NCBI GenBank assembly: GCA_029939965.1
Contig: JAOZRY010000160.1
Location: forward strand, 1-6,885
Length of the DNA stretch: 6,885 nt
Source: Bacteroidales bacterium
GTDB taxonomy: Bacteria; Bacteroidota; Bacteroidia; Bacteroidales; 4484-276
Direction of reading: 5' to 3'
Positions 1-6,885 of the stretch are shown here, one piece after another. The notes below the pieces were generated by a model. That model did not search any database and was not told the DNA's origin. It saw nothing but the letters and a program-made list of their open reading frames with translations. Numbering within the stretch: the stretch's first letter is position 1; each line of letters begins with the position of its first letter. A program made the position numbers and the translations under genes.

Positions 1-38
1 TTAATGTAATATTTGCAGATTTAACATCACCTGAAAAC

Positions 39-2066
39 ATGGAATTTAAACTTACAGCAGAATACTCTCCAACCGGAGATCAGCCTGAAGCCATAAAGCA
101 ACTTGTTGAAGGTTTAAACCGGGGCGATATAGGCCAGGTTTTACTTGGTGTTACCGGATCGGGTAAGACTTTTACCGTTGCCAATGTATTAAATGAACTC
201 AACCGTCCGGCACTAATTTTAAGTCATAATAAAACATTGGCTGCACAGCTTTATGGCGAGTTTAAGCAGTTTTTTCCGAATAATGCTGTAGAGTATTTTG
301 TATCCTACTACGATTATTACCAGCCCGAAGCCTTTATTCCGGTAACCAATACATACATTGAAAAGGATTTGTCGATAAACGAAGAAATCGAAAAACTTCG
401 CCTTAGCACAACATCTTCACTTTTGTCAGGACGGCGTGATGTAATTGTGATATCCTCGGTTTCGTGCATTTATGGCATCGGAAACCCCGACGATTTTACC
501 AATAATGTTATCAACCTCCAAACCGGGCAAACTATTTCAAGAGACAGGTTTCTTTTCGATCTTGTGGGAAGTCTTTATTCCAGGAATGAGGTTGAATTTA
601 AACACGGAACATTTCGTATTAAAGGTGATGTTATTGATGTATTTCCTGCTTATGCCGATTTTGCCTACCGAATTATTTTGTGGGGAGATGATATTGAAGA
701 ATTACTCACTTTTGATCCGATTAGCGGTAGAGAAAAAGATAGTTTCGATCAGATAACCATATACCCGGCAAATATTTTTGTAACATCCAAAGATAAAATG
801 AAATCGGCTTTGGGTGATATTCAGCAGGACATGTTTAAACAGGTGGAGTACTTTAAAGAAATAGGTAAACACCTTGAGGCCAAACGCCTTGAAGATCGCG
901 TAAATTATGACATAGAAATGATGCGGGAGCTTGGTTACTGTTCTGGAATCGAAAACTATTCGAGATATTTTGATGGCCGAAAACAGGGCTCGAGACCTTT
1001 TTGCCTGCTCGATTATTTTCCTGAAGATTTTGTTATGATTATTGACGAAAGCCATGTTACCATTTCGCAGATAAAAGCCATGTACGGAGGCGACAGGTCG
1101 CGAAAGCAAACGCTTGTGGAGTATGGCTTCAGACTGCCTTCGGCCATGGACAACAGGCCTTTAAAGTTTGATGAGTTTGAGGCAATAACCAGCCAGACTA
1201 TTTATGTTAGTGCCACACCTGCCGAGTTCGAATTACAAAAAAGTGAGGGTGTAATTGTTGAACAACTTATTCGACCAACCGGCTTGCTCGACCCTATTAT
1301 CGAAGTTCGCCCCAGTCAGGATCAGATTGATGATCTGTTGGATGAAATCGACCGGGTAATTAAAAACAATGAAAGGGTTTTGGTTACAACACTCACCAAA
1401 AGAATGGCCGAAGAGCTACATAAATATCTTGCTAAGCTTAATATCAAAAGCCGCTACATACATTCCGACATCGATACACTCGAAAGAGTGGAAATATTAA
1501 GAGGATTGCGTTTGGGTGATTTCGATGTTCTTGTTGGTGTTAATCTTTTAAGAGAAGGCCTCGATTTGCCTGAGGTTTCGCTGGTAGCAATTTTGGATGC
1601 AGACAAAGAAGGATTTCTACGATCGGAGCGATCGCTTACCCAAACTGCCGGAAGAGCAGCCCGAAACATAAATTCGCTTGTAATAATGTATGCCGATAAA
1701 ATTACAAATTCAATGCGCAAAACAATCGATGAGACAGATCGGCGACGTGAAAAGCAACTTAAATATAACGAAAAACATGGCATTACCCCTACCCCTTTGG
1801 TTAAGTCGATCGATTCGATACTTGGACAAACCTCCGTTGCAGGAAATAAACCCGGACAGTCGAAAGCTTATGTTGAAAACGAACAACATGGTGTTGCTGC
1901 TGAACCGATAATCCAATACATGAAAAAAGATCAGATTGAAAAAACCATTCAGCAAACGAAAAAGAAAATGGAAAGTGCTGTTAAGGAACTTGATTTTATT
2001 GAGGCTGCCAGATTACGTGATGAGATTTTCAGTCTTCAGGATTTGTTGAGGAATTTCAAGGATTAA
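39..2066 (+). CDS. uvrB: UvrABC excinuclease subunit B (DNA repair helicase)
   Basis: UvrB is the cytosolic damage-verification subunit of nucleotide excision repair. It is loaded by UvrA, opens the duplex around the lesion with ATP, and recruits UvrC for incision. The 675-residue product has the usual full length and all family landmarks: Walker A GVTGSGKT at 37-44, the tyrosine-rich beta-hairpin region around 86-110 (YYDYYQPEAF) that probes the damaged strand, the Walker B-like DESH box at 336-339, SATP at 391-394, RPTGLLDP at 412-419, VNLLREGLDLPEV from 501, QTAGRAARN at 535-543, and a C-terminal UVR motif around 631-666 (LDFIEAARLRDEI) that contacts UvrC. The ATG start gives the normal N-terminus with the Q motif (TGDQPEAI). 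No Shine-Dalgarno sequence is evident. Nothing is broken or odd. It is separated from the following operon by 565 bases and is probably transcribed independently. Identification is essentially certain. Confidence 0.99.
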   Translation: MEFKLTAEYSPTGDQPEAIKQLVEGLNRGDIGQVLLGVTGSGKTFTVANVLNELNRPALILSHNKTLAAQLYGEFKQFFPNNAVEYFVSYYDYYQPEAFIPVTNTYIEKDLSINEEIEKLRLSTTSSLLSGRRDVIVISSVSCIYGIGNPDDFTNNVINLQTGQTISRDRFLFDLVGSLYSRNEVEFKHGTFRIKGDVIDVFPAYADFAYRIILWGDDIEELLTFDPISGREKDSFDQITIYPANIFVTSKDKMKSALGDIQQDMFKQVEYFKEIGKHLEAKRLEDRVNYDIEMMRELGYCSGIENYSRYFDGRKQGSRPFCLLDYFPEDFVMIIDESHVTISQIKAMYGGDRSRKQTLVEYGFRLPSAMDNRPLKFDEFEAITSQTIYVSATPAEFELQKSEGVIVEQLIRPTGLLDPIIEVRPSQDQIDDLLDEIDRVIKNNERVLVTTLTKRMAEELHKYLAKLNIKSRYIHSDIDTLERVEILRGLRLGDFDVLVGVNLLREGLDLPEVSLVAILDADKEGFLRSERSLTQTAGRAARNINSLVIMYADKITNSMRKTIDETDRRREKQLKYNEKHGITPTPLVKSIDSILGQTSVAGNKPGQSKAYVENEQHGVAAEPIIQYMKKDQIEKTIQQTKKKMESAVKELDFIEAARLRDEIFSLQDLLRNFKD

Positions 2067-2265
2067 TATTGATTGAAATTCTACGATTCAACCATTATTA
2101 CTAGATATTTACGATTAATGATTGCTTTTACTTTTCTCAATTTATAAGCCTTCCTGGTGATCATTATGATTAAAAATCAAATTCAATCCTTGTTTTTATA
2201 AATGTGCCTAATTATTTTTTGGAAAAATCTCAGTTATTAATTAATTAGAATTATTACAGTTAAAA

Positions 2266-2291
2266 GCCTTGGTAGTATTGACTATTAAGGC
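2266..2291 (+). other. Stable hairpin, 11-bp stem with 4-base loop
   Basis: The arms GCCTTGGTAGT (2266-2276) and ACTATTAAGGC (2281-2291) flank the loop ATTG. Nine positions are Watson-Crick pairs and two (G2271 and G2272 with T2286 and T2285) become G-U pairs if the plus strand is transcribed. On the minus strand those two become A-C mismatches, so the structure fits a plus-strand RNA better. No U-tract follows on the plus strand, so it is not a canonical intrinsic terminator in that direction. On the minus strand a short TTTT follows a weaker stem. Function unknown. Confidence 0.5.
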
Positions 2292-2424
2292 GATGCGTTG
2301 TATGAATGGTAGCAAAAGGCCAAAATAATTGTCACCTAATTCAATATTTCTGAACCTGACTGATATTTCAATTGAAAAGATTGATAAATTTGTACTTTAC
2401 GATTTTAAAGCAACATGGTTTTTA

Positions 2425-2471
2425 ATCAAAGGGAGTAAATAAAAAAATGTCAGGATGTAATATCAAAGGGA
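2425..2471 (+). repeat. 10-bp direct repeat ATCAAAGGGA, two copies
   Basis: ATCAAAGGGA occurs at 2425-2434 and again at 2462-2471, with a start-to-start distance of 37 bases. Both copies lie about 120-165 bases upstream of the putative operon promoter. They could be binding sites for a regulator, but two 10-mers in A+T-rich DNA are weak evidence and may be coincidence. Confidence 0.3.
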
Positions 2472-2562
2472 AATTTCTTTTTTCTGTATCAAATTCCACG
2501 AACTTTCATTTCTAAATTATTATCATTATTCACAATAGGAAATTTTTAAATCAAATTACTTT

Positions 2563-2597
2563 TTTGAAACAAATACATTTATTTTTTACTACATTTG
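2563..2597 (+). promoter_or_regulatory. Bacteroidota-type sigma-70 promoter for the polysaccharide operon
   Basis: TACATTTG at 2590-2597 is an exact match to the Bacteroidota -7 element TAnnTTTG. A TTTG at 2563-2566 could serve as the -33 element, although the 23-base spacing is slightly longer than usual. Transcription would start near 2603, leaving a short leader of about 30 bases before the response-regulator ATG at 2632. The leader is A/C-rich and has no Shine-Dalgarno sequence, as is common in this phylum. This is the only good promoter match I see before the four-gene operon. Confidence 0.65.
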
Positions 2598-2631
2598 AAA
2601 CTGATTCGGAAACAACACAAATAACTACACT

Positions 2632-3156
2632 ATGAAAAATATCTTGGTAATCGATGATAATAAAACTATGCGGACAATAATTAGTTCCGTGCTTAAAGAC
2701 AAGTATAATGTAACGACCAAGGTGGATGGTCAGGAGGCATACTACTGGTTGACTAAAGGCCGGAATATGCCCGACCTGATAATTTGCGACATCGAAATGC
2801 CCAACATGACAGGTTACGAGTTTCTTGAAATTATTCGTAACAGTGGTTTTTTTGGGGATATTCCCGTTATTATGTTGTCTGGTGTTGATGGAACTACTGA
2901 ACGAATCAGATGTTACAATCTTAAAGCACAAGATTTTTTAACCAAACCTTTTAACCCAAAAGAGTTGATTGCTATAATTGAAAAAAACCTGGAACCAACT
3001 ATCAGGTTAAGGAACTATGAGCTTAACGAAAATGACAAGTACCGGTATTTTAAACTTGGTGCACTCCAATTTCTGCCCGAACCTTTTAATGTAAAAGAAG
3101 CCGAAGAAAAAATCAAAGAAAAATTAGCAAGTTTAGAGAATTCCAAGCAAAGTTAG
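2632..3156 (+). CDS. CheY-like response regulator with a C-terminal partial receiver repeat
   Basis: A cytosolic response regulator of 174 residues with one complete receiver domain (about 1-120) and no DNA-binding or enzymatic output domain. All phosphotransfer residues are present: acidic pair D8-D9, phospho-acceptor D53 (LIICDIEMP), S83 (VIMLSG) and K105 before the cis-proline (FLTKPF). The remaining ~54 residues are unusual. Residues 136-165 (nt 3037-3126) resemble residues 91-120 of the same protein, the alpha4-beta5-alpha5 end of the receiver, sharing the pattern L-x-A-x-x-FL-x-x-PFN-x-KE with 12 of 30 identical positions by eye. It heads the operon, and the sugar transferase starts 2 bases after its stop. 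The absence of an output domain suggests action by protein contact, plausibly with the receiver-like domain of the adjacent transferase (inference). No sensor kinase is in the window. The start follows a 5' leader without a Shine-Dalgarno sequence; the MKNILVIDDN start is typical of receivers. Confidence 0.93.
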   Translation: MKNILVIDDNKTMRTIISSVLKDKYNVTTKVDGQEAYYWLTKGRNMPDLIICDIEMPNMTGYEFLEIIRNSGFFGDIPVIMLSGVDGTTERIRCYNLKAQDFLTKPFNPKELIAIIEKNLEPTIRLRNYELNENDKYRYFKLGALQFLPEPFNVKEAEEKIKEKLASLENSKQS

Positions 3157-3158
3157 AT

Positions 3159-4373
3159 ATGGAAAATAAAGAAGTTAAACCACTGAAAGTATTATACATT
3201 GGCAACAACACGGAGCTATGGGAAAAATTATCTTCTTCAAGCTTGTTTGAGGCTTTTCAGATAGATACCTCGATAGAAGCTATTAACTACTTGCAGATTG
3301 AAAAAAATGTTGATGGTATAGTAGCCCAAACACACAATTATTTTGAGGATGGAATTCAGATACGAGAAATTTTGGCTCAAAAGAGCTTGCTGAAAAACAT
3401 TCCATATTTTCTCATATCGTTTAAGGATGAATTTGAAATATTAGACAGGGCATTCAATGCCGGAATTGATGACTATTTTCGAGCCCCTATTGATCCTCAG
3501 AGAGTTTATAACCGGCTAACATACCTCAGGAATCATCCCGATGAGCTCGGGATTTCAAGCGTTAAAAAACAAGAATTTCATGACGATGCTTTAGAAGATG
3601 TTTATAAAACTCCTTTCATTAAACGCTTGTTTGATATCATTTTTGCAGGATCTGCATTTCTATTTTTGTCGCCCATTATGCTAATTGTGGCTATCTTAAT
3701 TAAGTTAGAATCAAAAGGACCCTTTTATTATGTCTCAAAAAGGGTTGGTGCAAACTACAAAACTTTTGGCTTTTTGAAGTTTCGCTCCATGCGATTAAAT
3801 GCCGATAAATTATTAAGCAAAGAAGATATGGAAAAACTCAACCAGTACGCCAAAGATACCATTGAGAAATGTCCTAAATGCGAAAAACTACCGAAAGGTC
3901 AATATTGCTCAGATATTAATTATGATGATAAAGAGCTGGTATGCAGAAACCTCAAGATAGCACGTAATGAATTAAAAGCAACATATTTAAAGCTTGAAAA
4001 TGACCCCAGAATTACAAAGGTTGGAAAAATTATACGTAATACAAGTATTGATGAACTGCCACAATTAATCAACATCATTAAAGGCGATATGTCGATTGTA
4101 GGAAATCGCCCTTTACCTGAATATGAAGCTGAAAAATTAATGACTGATAAGAAAAAGACGGACTCTGAAGGAAAGAAGAGAAACAAGCGATTTCTTGCTG
4201 CTGCAGGATTAACCGGCCTCTGGCAGGTAGAATTGCGAGGATGTGGTGGAGAGATGTCAGAAGAAACTCGTTTTGAACTGGATGCCGAATACGCCGAAAA
4301 CAACTCTTTTTGGGGAGATATAAAACTTATTTTCAGAACATTTAAAATTTTTATACAACGCGGAGATGTTTAA
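3159..4373 (+). CDS. Polyprenyl-phosphate sugar-phosphate transferase with N-terminal pseudo-receiver domain
   Basis: Monotopic phosphoglycosyl transferase of the PglC/WcaJ/WbaP catalytic family, 404 residues, expected to move a sugar phosphate from a nucleotide sugar to undecaprenyl phosphate at the inner membrane, starting a polysaccharide repeat unit. Residues about 9-125 form a receiver-like domain: S87 survives, but the phospho-acceptor position is Q57, the lysine position is A109, and the N-terminal acidic pair is missing, so it should not be phosphorylated. It replaces the N-terminal membrane region of WcaJ-like enzymes. The catalytic part follows: KRLFDIIFAG from 155, a re-entrant membrane helix with the Ser-Pro kink S171-P172, KFRSM at 207-211, the catalytic Asp-Glu pair D298-E299 (SIDELPQL), GDMSIVGNRP at 309-318 and GLTGLWQV at 350-357. 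An insertion of roughly 65 residues after NAD (214-216) contains four cysteines, C238, C241, C250 and C262. Sugar specificity cannot be read from the sequence. Confidence 0.93.
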   Translation: MENKEVKPLKVLYIGNNTELWEKLSSSSLFEAFQIDTSIEAINYLQIEKNVDGIVAQTHNYFEDGIQIREILAQKSLLKNIPYFLISFKDEFEILDRAFNAGIDDYFRAPIDPQRVYNRLTYLRNHPDELGISSVKKQEFHDDALEDVYKTPFIKRLFDIIFAGSAFLFLSPIMLIVAILIKLESKGPFYYVSKRVGANYKTFGFLKFRSMRLNADKLLSKEDMEKLNQYAKDTIEKCPKCEKLPKGQYCSDINYDDKELVCRNLKIARNELKATYLKLENDPRITKVGKIIRNTSIDELPQLINIIKGDMSIVGNRPLPEYEAEKLMTDKKKTDSEGKKRNKRFLAAAGLTGLWQVELRGCGGEMSEETRFELDAEYAENNSFWGDIKLIFRTFKIFIQRGDV

Positions 4374-5169
4374 TACTAATATTAACACTTTTTTTCTGGA
4401 CTCCACAAAATTGTTGATACTAATGCTACCACTATTTGTATTATCAATTGTATTGAAATCACAGGAAGTTGACAATTCCAAAAACCTCCCTCTCCAATTC
4501 AATCCACTTGTAGATAATATCCAGGATAAACTCCCACCACTCGAATTGCTTATTGATTCAGCCATTAAAAATGCACCATTAATCCGCATGGAAGATGCTG
4601 AAATAAGCCTTGCCCGATACAAGCTTAAAGAAAAAAGAAAAGCATGGACAAAGAACTTTGGGTTTAGCTCAAACTTAAAATGGGGAAACAGGTATCAATA
4701 CTCAACCAGCGAAACTGCCGGGAGTCTCCCTACGGAGTTTCTTGCTACCGGAAACCAAACTACCTTTGATGTTGGGGTCTTTTTAAAAGTTCCGATTTTC
4801 GAAATTGTAAATCGAAAGAATTACGTTAATCAGGGAAAAAGAACTATTGAAGCTCACATAATCCGACGTGAAGAAATGATTAAGGGAACAAAGCAAGAGG
4901 TAATTTTTACCTATCAAAATGTACTTCTTCATCAAGATTTGCTTAAAGTAAAAAATGAAGCCCAAATAACTTCAAGCTTACAGGTTATAATGGCTGAAAA
5001 AGAATTTTTGAATGGTAAAATTTCTATTGCCGAACTTGCCCGACTTACACAAACTCATTCGACGAATTTATATAATTATAAAAAAGACAGGATGTTATTT
5101 TACCGACAATATCTCTTGCTCGAACAACTTGTTGGCATGAAATTTAATTTATTAAATGAAATCTATTAG
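4366..5169 (+). CDS. Half-length TolC-family outer-membrane protein
   Basis: A 267-residue secreted protein of the outer-membrane efflux protein (OEP/TolC) type. A hydrophobic N-terminal segment (about 16-30) ending near LKSQE looks like an export signal; ATG at codon 20 (nt 4423) is a possible alternative start. The mature part follows the plan of one OEP repeat: helix 58-94 (LELLIDSAIKNAP... as in many TolC proteins), two beta-rich stretches around 98-114 and 132-145 that would form a barrel hairpin, then long helices about 150-258 with the characteristic G-x-I-S-x-x-E-L-x-R segment at 217-226. Normal TolC proteins have two such repeats and over 400 residues. The next gene starts 3 bases after the stop, so no second half is hidden downstream. 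The start overlaps the transferase stop by 8 bases (ATGTTTAA), suggesting translational coupling. It probably works with the downstream co-polymerase in polysaccharide export (inference). Confidence 0.82.
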   Translation: MFNTNINTFFLDSTKLLILMLPLFVLSIVLKSQEVDNSKNLPLQFNPLVDNIQDKLPPLELLIDSAIKNAPLIRMEDAEISLARYKLKEKRKAWTKNFGFSSNLKWGNRYQYSTSETAGSLPTEFLATGNQTTFDVGVFLKVPIFEIVNRKNYVNQGKRTIEAHIIRREEMIKGTKQEVIFTYQNVLLHQDLLKVKNEAQITSSLQVIMAEKEFLNGKISIAELARLTQTHSTNLYNYKKDRMLFYRQYLLLEQLVGMKFNLLNEIY

Positions 5170-5172
5170 GCC

Positions 5173-6885
5173 ATGAATATCATTCAGCTAATCTTAATTT
5201 TCAAACGGCATGTCCTGCTTTTATTATCAGTGCCTGTACTCCTGGCAGGTGTTGTTGCCTACCTTACCAAAAACCCTACTCTTCAGTACGAATCAAAAAC
5301 AATAATTTATACCGGTATTGCATCAGGATACAATCTCGAACAAAATCAAAAGTTTGACATGTTTGGTTCGAGAAATGCTTTCGACAATTTAATTAATGTT
5401 GTAAAGTCAAGAGAAACCTTGAGCGAGACCGCTGTAAGATTATTTGTTAAGTGTTTGTCGTTAGATGCTTATAAAAAAACCATAATCTCAAAAAACTCTT
5501 TTATCGAGCTTAGAAGGGATACTCCACCGTACATCAAAAACATGGTAGTTGTACCCGTTTTTGTTAATGATTCATCTGCGCGAAATGAGGCATATGAACA
5601 GTCTGTAGAGATATTTTTAGATTATCTAAATTCCTCAGATACAAATTTCATTTACAACCTCCTAAATAATAAACATAGGTTTTTTAGCATTAGAGCCATA
5701 TCTGGTATAAGTGTAAGACGGGTACAAAGCAGTGATCTGATTGATATTAAGTATAAATCGGATGATCCGGGAATTACTTTGCAAACATTGAATATTCTAA
5801 CAGAAGTTTTTATAAGAAATTTTCAATCTCTTAAAGAGAATCAATCTGATGCTGTTGTTTCATATTTCCAGAAACAAGTTGAAATTGCTTCGAAAAACTT
5901 AACTAAGGGCGAAGACAATCTGTTGGATTTCAATAAAACAAATAAAATAATAAACTATTACGAACAAAGTAAATTCATTGCATCTAAAAAGGAAGATATC
6001 GAAGAAGCCATTCAGCTTGAGAAAATGAAGATGGCAGGTGCTGAACAATCTATTAAAAACCTTGAAAACCAGATGCAGGTACAAAACCAGATTCAAGGCA
6101 TTTCCGATAATATCCTAGTGAAGCGAAACAGACTGATCGAAATTACTGAAAAACTAACTATTAATGAAATTTATAACGAGCCCGACACTGCTAGCAAAAA
6201 TGAAATTGTCCGGATGAAAATTGAAGCTAAACGAATTGAGCAGGATTTAAACAACGATTTGAACGTACTCTATTCCTTCTCAAACTCCACCGATGGATTA
6301 CCCATTGGAGGACTACTTGATGAATGGTTATCAAATTTGATAAAATATGCCGAGGCTAAAGCCGGGTTAACAATATTGTATAATCGACAGGAAAAAGTCA
6401 AGACAGACTATGCCCTTTTTGCACCACTTGGTGCTACCATTAGCCGAATTGAAAGAGAAATTGATGTTGCTGAACGAGAGTATCTGTCGTTATTAAAAAG
6501 TTTAAATGAAGCAAAATTGAAGCAACAAAATGAACAACTTGCTTCTAACATTAAACCACTTGACCCTGCTTTCTTTCCCTTGTCAGCAATTCCATCCAAA
6601 AGAAAAATGCTCATAGTTGCTGCCGGGATGTTTGGTTTTATTCTTGTTGCTTTTAGCATTTTGCTCACTGAGTATTTTGACAATACTATAAAAAATATGG
6701 TCAGAGCCGAAAAGTTTACCAATTTGAAACCCGTGGGCATTATGCCAAAAATAATTGGCAAATATCGGTCTTATAATATGGCATATATTACAAATAGGCT
6801 TATTGAGTTATTGCTTCAGGAAATTAAATACCTGACTAATACTACTGAAGAAAACCAAATGACATCTCAAAGTAAGCTTATTGTT
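5173..6885 (+). CDS. Wzc/GumC-type polysaccharide co-polymerase, 3' end outside the window
   Basis: The reading frame is open for 571 codons from ATG to the window edge with no stop. The product has a Wzz-like architecture: a short cytosolic start, a first membrane helix about 12-31 (HVLLLLSVPVLLAGVVAYL), a long periplasmic region of about 445 residues rich in predicted coiled coil (about 220-365 and 390-455), a proline-containing segment P462-P465-P469-P474 just before a second membrane helix at about 478-498, and a cytosolic tail with VGIMPKI at 521-527. The proline-rich approach to the second helix is typical of PCP proteins controlling chain length. The visible end (QSKLIV) sits where BY-kinase domains of Wzc-like proteins normally begin, just before the Walker A loop, so a fused tyrosine autokinase may continue beyond the window; this cannot be seen. 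It follows the TolC-like gene by 3 bases, without a clear Shine-Dalgarno sequence. Confidence 0.87.
   Translation, partial: MNIIQLILIFKRHVLLLLSVPVLLAGVVAYLTKNPTLQYESKTIIYTGIASGYNLEQNQKFDMFGSRNAFDNLINVVKSRETLSETAVRLFVKCLSLDAYKKTIISKNSFIELRRDTPPYIKNMVVVPVFVNDSSARNEAYEQSVEIFLDYLNSSDTNFIYNLLNNKHRFFSIRAISGISVRRVQSSDLIDIKYKSDDPGITLQTLNILTEVFIRNFQSLKENQSDAVVSYFQKQVEIASKNLTKGEDNLLDFNKTNKIINYYEQSKFIASKKEDIEEAIQLEKMKMAGAEQSIKNLENQMQVQNQIQGISDNILVKRNRLIEITEKLTINEIYNEPDTASKNEIVRMKIEAKRIEQDLNNDLNVLYSFSNSTDGLPIGGLLDEWLSNLIKYAEAKAGLTILYNRQEKVKTDYALFAPLGATISRIEREIDVAEREYLSLLKSLNEAKLKQQNEQLASNIKPLDPAFFPLSAIPSKRKMLIVAAGMFGFILVAFSILLTEYFDNTIKNMVRAEKFTNLKPVGIMPKIIGKYRSYNMAYITNRLIELLLQEIKYLTNTTEENQMTSQSKLIV

Larger units (their letters stand above)
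2067..2589. other. Long A+T-rich intergenic region without a credible gene
   Basis: This stretch between uvrB and the polysaccharide operon is very A+T-rich and broken by stops in all frames. I see no protein homology in it. It contains a compact hairpin (2266-2291), a 10-bp direct repeat (2425-2434 and 2462-2471) and a weak 22-codon ORF (2447-2515). No strong intrinsic terminator follows uvrB: the only local candidate is a 5-bp A/T-rich stem at 2167-2179 with a T-run 14 bases later. The length is large for this otherwise compact window, so it may hold upstream regulatory sequence for the operon or an untranslated RNA; this is inference. Confidence 0.6.

Noticed and set aside
8..15. AATATTTG upstream of uvrB as a -7 promoter element
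   Set aside because: It matches only TTTG plus one of the two TA positions (AAnnTTTG), and any -33 element would lie outside the window.
702..1109. Open frames on the minus strand inside uvrB, the transferase and the co-polymerase (for example this one)
   Set aside because: They lie antisense to clearly coding genes, their translations show no family motifs, and nothing suggests separate expression.
2057..2192. CAAGGATT (2057-2064) and AATCCTTG (2185-2192) followed by TTTTT, as a uvrB terminator
   Set aside because: The arms are 8 bp and 120 bases apart, one arm is inside the uvrB stop region, and such a long loop is not a typical intrinsic terminator.
2447..2515. 22-codon ORF (MSGCNIKGKF...) preceded by GGGAG at 2431-2435
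   Set aside because: It is very short, the GGGAG is about 11 bases from the ATG in a phylum that rarely relies on Shine-Dalgarno, it overlaps the direct repeat, and the peptide has no recognisable feature.
3183..3533. N-terminal domain of the transferase as a functional, phosphorylatable receiver
   Set aside because: The acceptor Asp (Q57), the conserved Lys (A109) and the N-terminal acidic pair are all replaced, so only the fold is likely kept.
4366..5169. Half-size TolC gene as a frameshifted pseudogene
   Set aside because: No second OEP repeat is found in any frame downstream, because the co-polymerase starts 3 bases after the stop, and upstream is the intact transferase.

Overview
The window looks like a chromosomal segment of a Bacteroidota bacterium, probably from the Bacteroidales/Marinilabiliales side; this placement is inference. 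The base composition is A+T-rich, most genes lack a convincing Shine-Dalgarno sequence, one promoter matches the Bacteroidota -7 consensus TAnnTTTG, and the protein families fit that phylum. No tRNA, rRNA, CRISPR array, insertion sequence or integrase was seen.

Layout: (1) 39-2066 is a complete, ordinary uvrB, the nucleotide excision repair helicase subunit. (2) 2067-2631 is a 565-base gap without a credible gene. It holds an 11-bp RNA-type hairpin, a 10-bp direct repeat and, at its right end, a good promoter. (3) 2632-6885 is a tightly packed four-gene plus-strand operon that runs off the right edge: a CheY-like response regulator, a phosphoglycosyl transferase with a degenerate receiver domain at its N-terminus, a half-length TolC-type outer-membrane protein, and a Wzc/GumC-type polysaccharide co-polymerase cut by the window end. 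Gaps are 2 bases, an 8-base overlap, and 3 bases.

The four genes read as the start of an exopolysaccharide or capsule cluster. The transferase would load the first sugar phosphate onto undecaprenyl phosphate. The co-polymerase would control chain length and bridge the periplasm. The short TolC-like protein may form all or part of the outer-membrane exit. The response regulator has a full phosphorylation site, whereas the receiver-like domain of the transferase has lost its own. This suggests that phosphorylation of the stand-alone regulator is read out by the pseudo-receiver to control the first committed step of polysaccharide synthesis.

The most unusual points are a C-terminal partial repeat of the receiver fold in the response regulator, a four-cysteine insertion in the transferase catalytic domain, and the single-repeat TolC protein.
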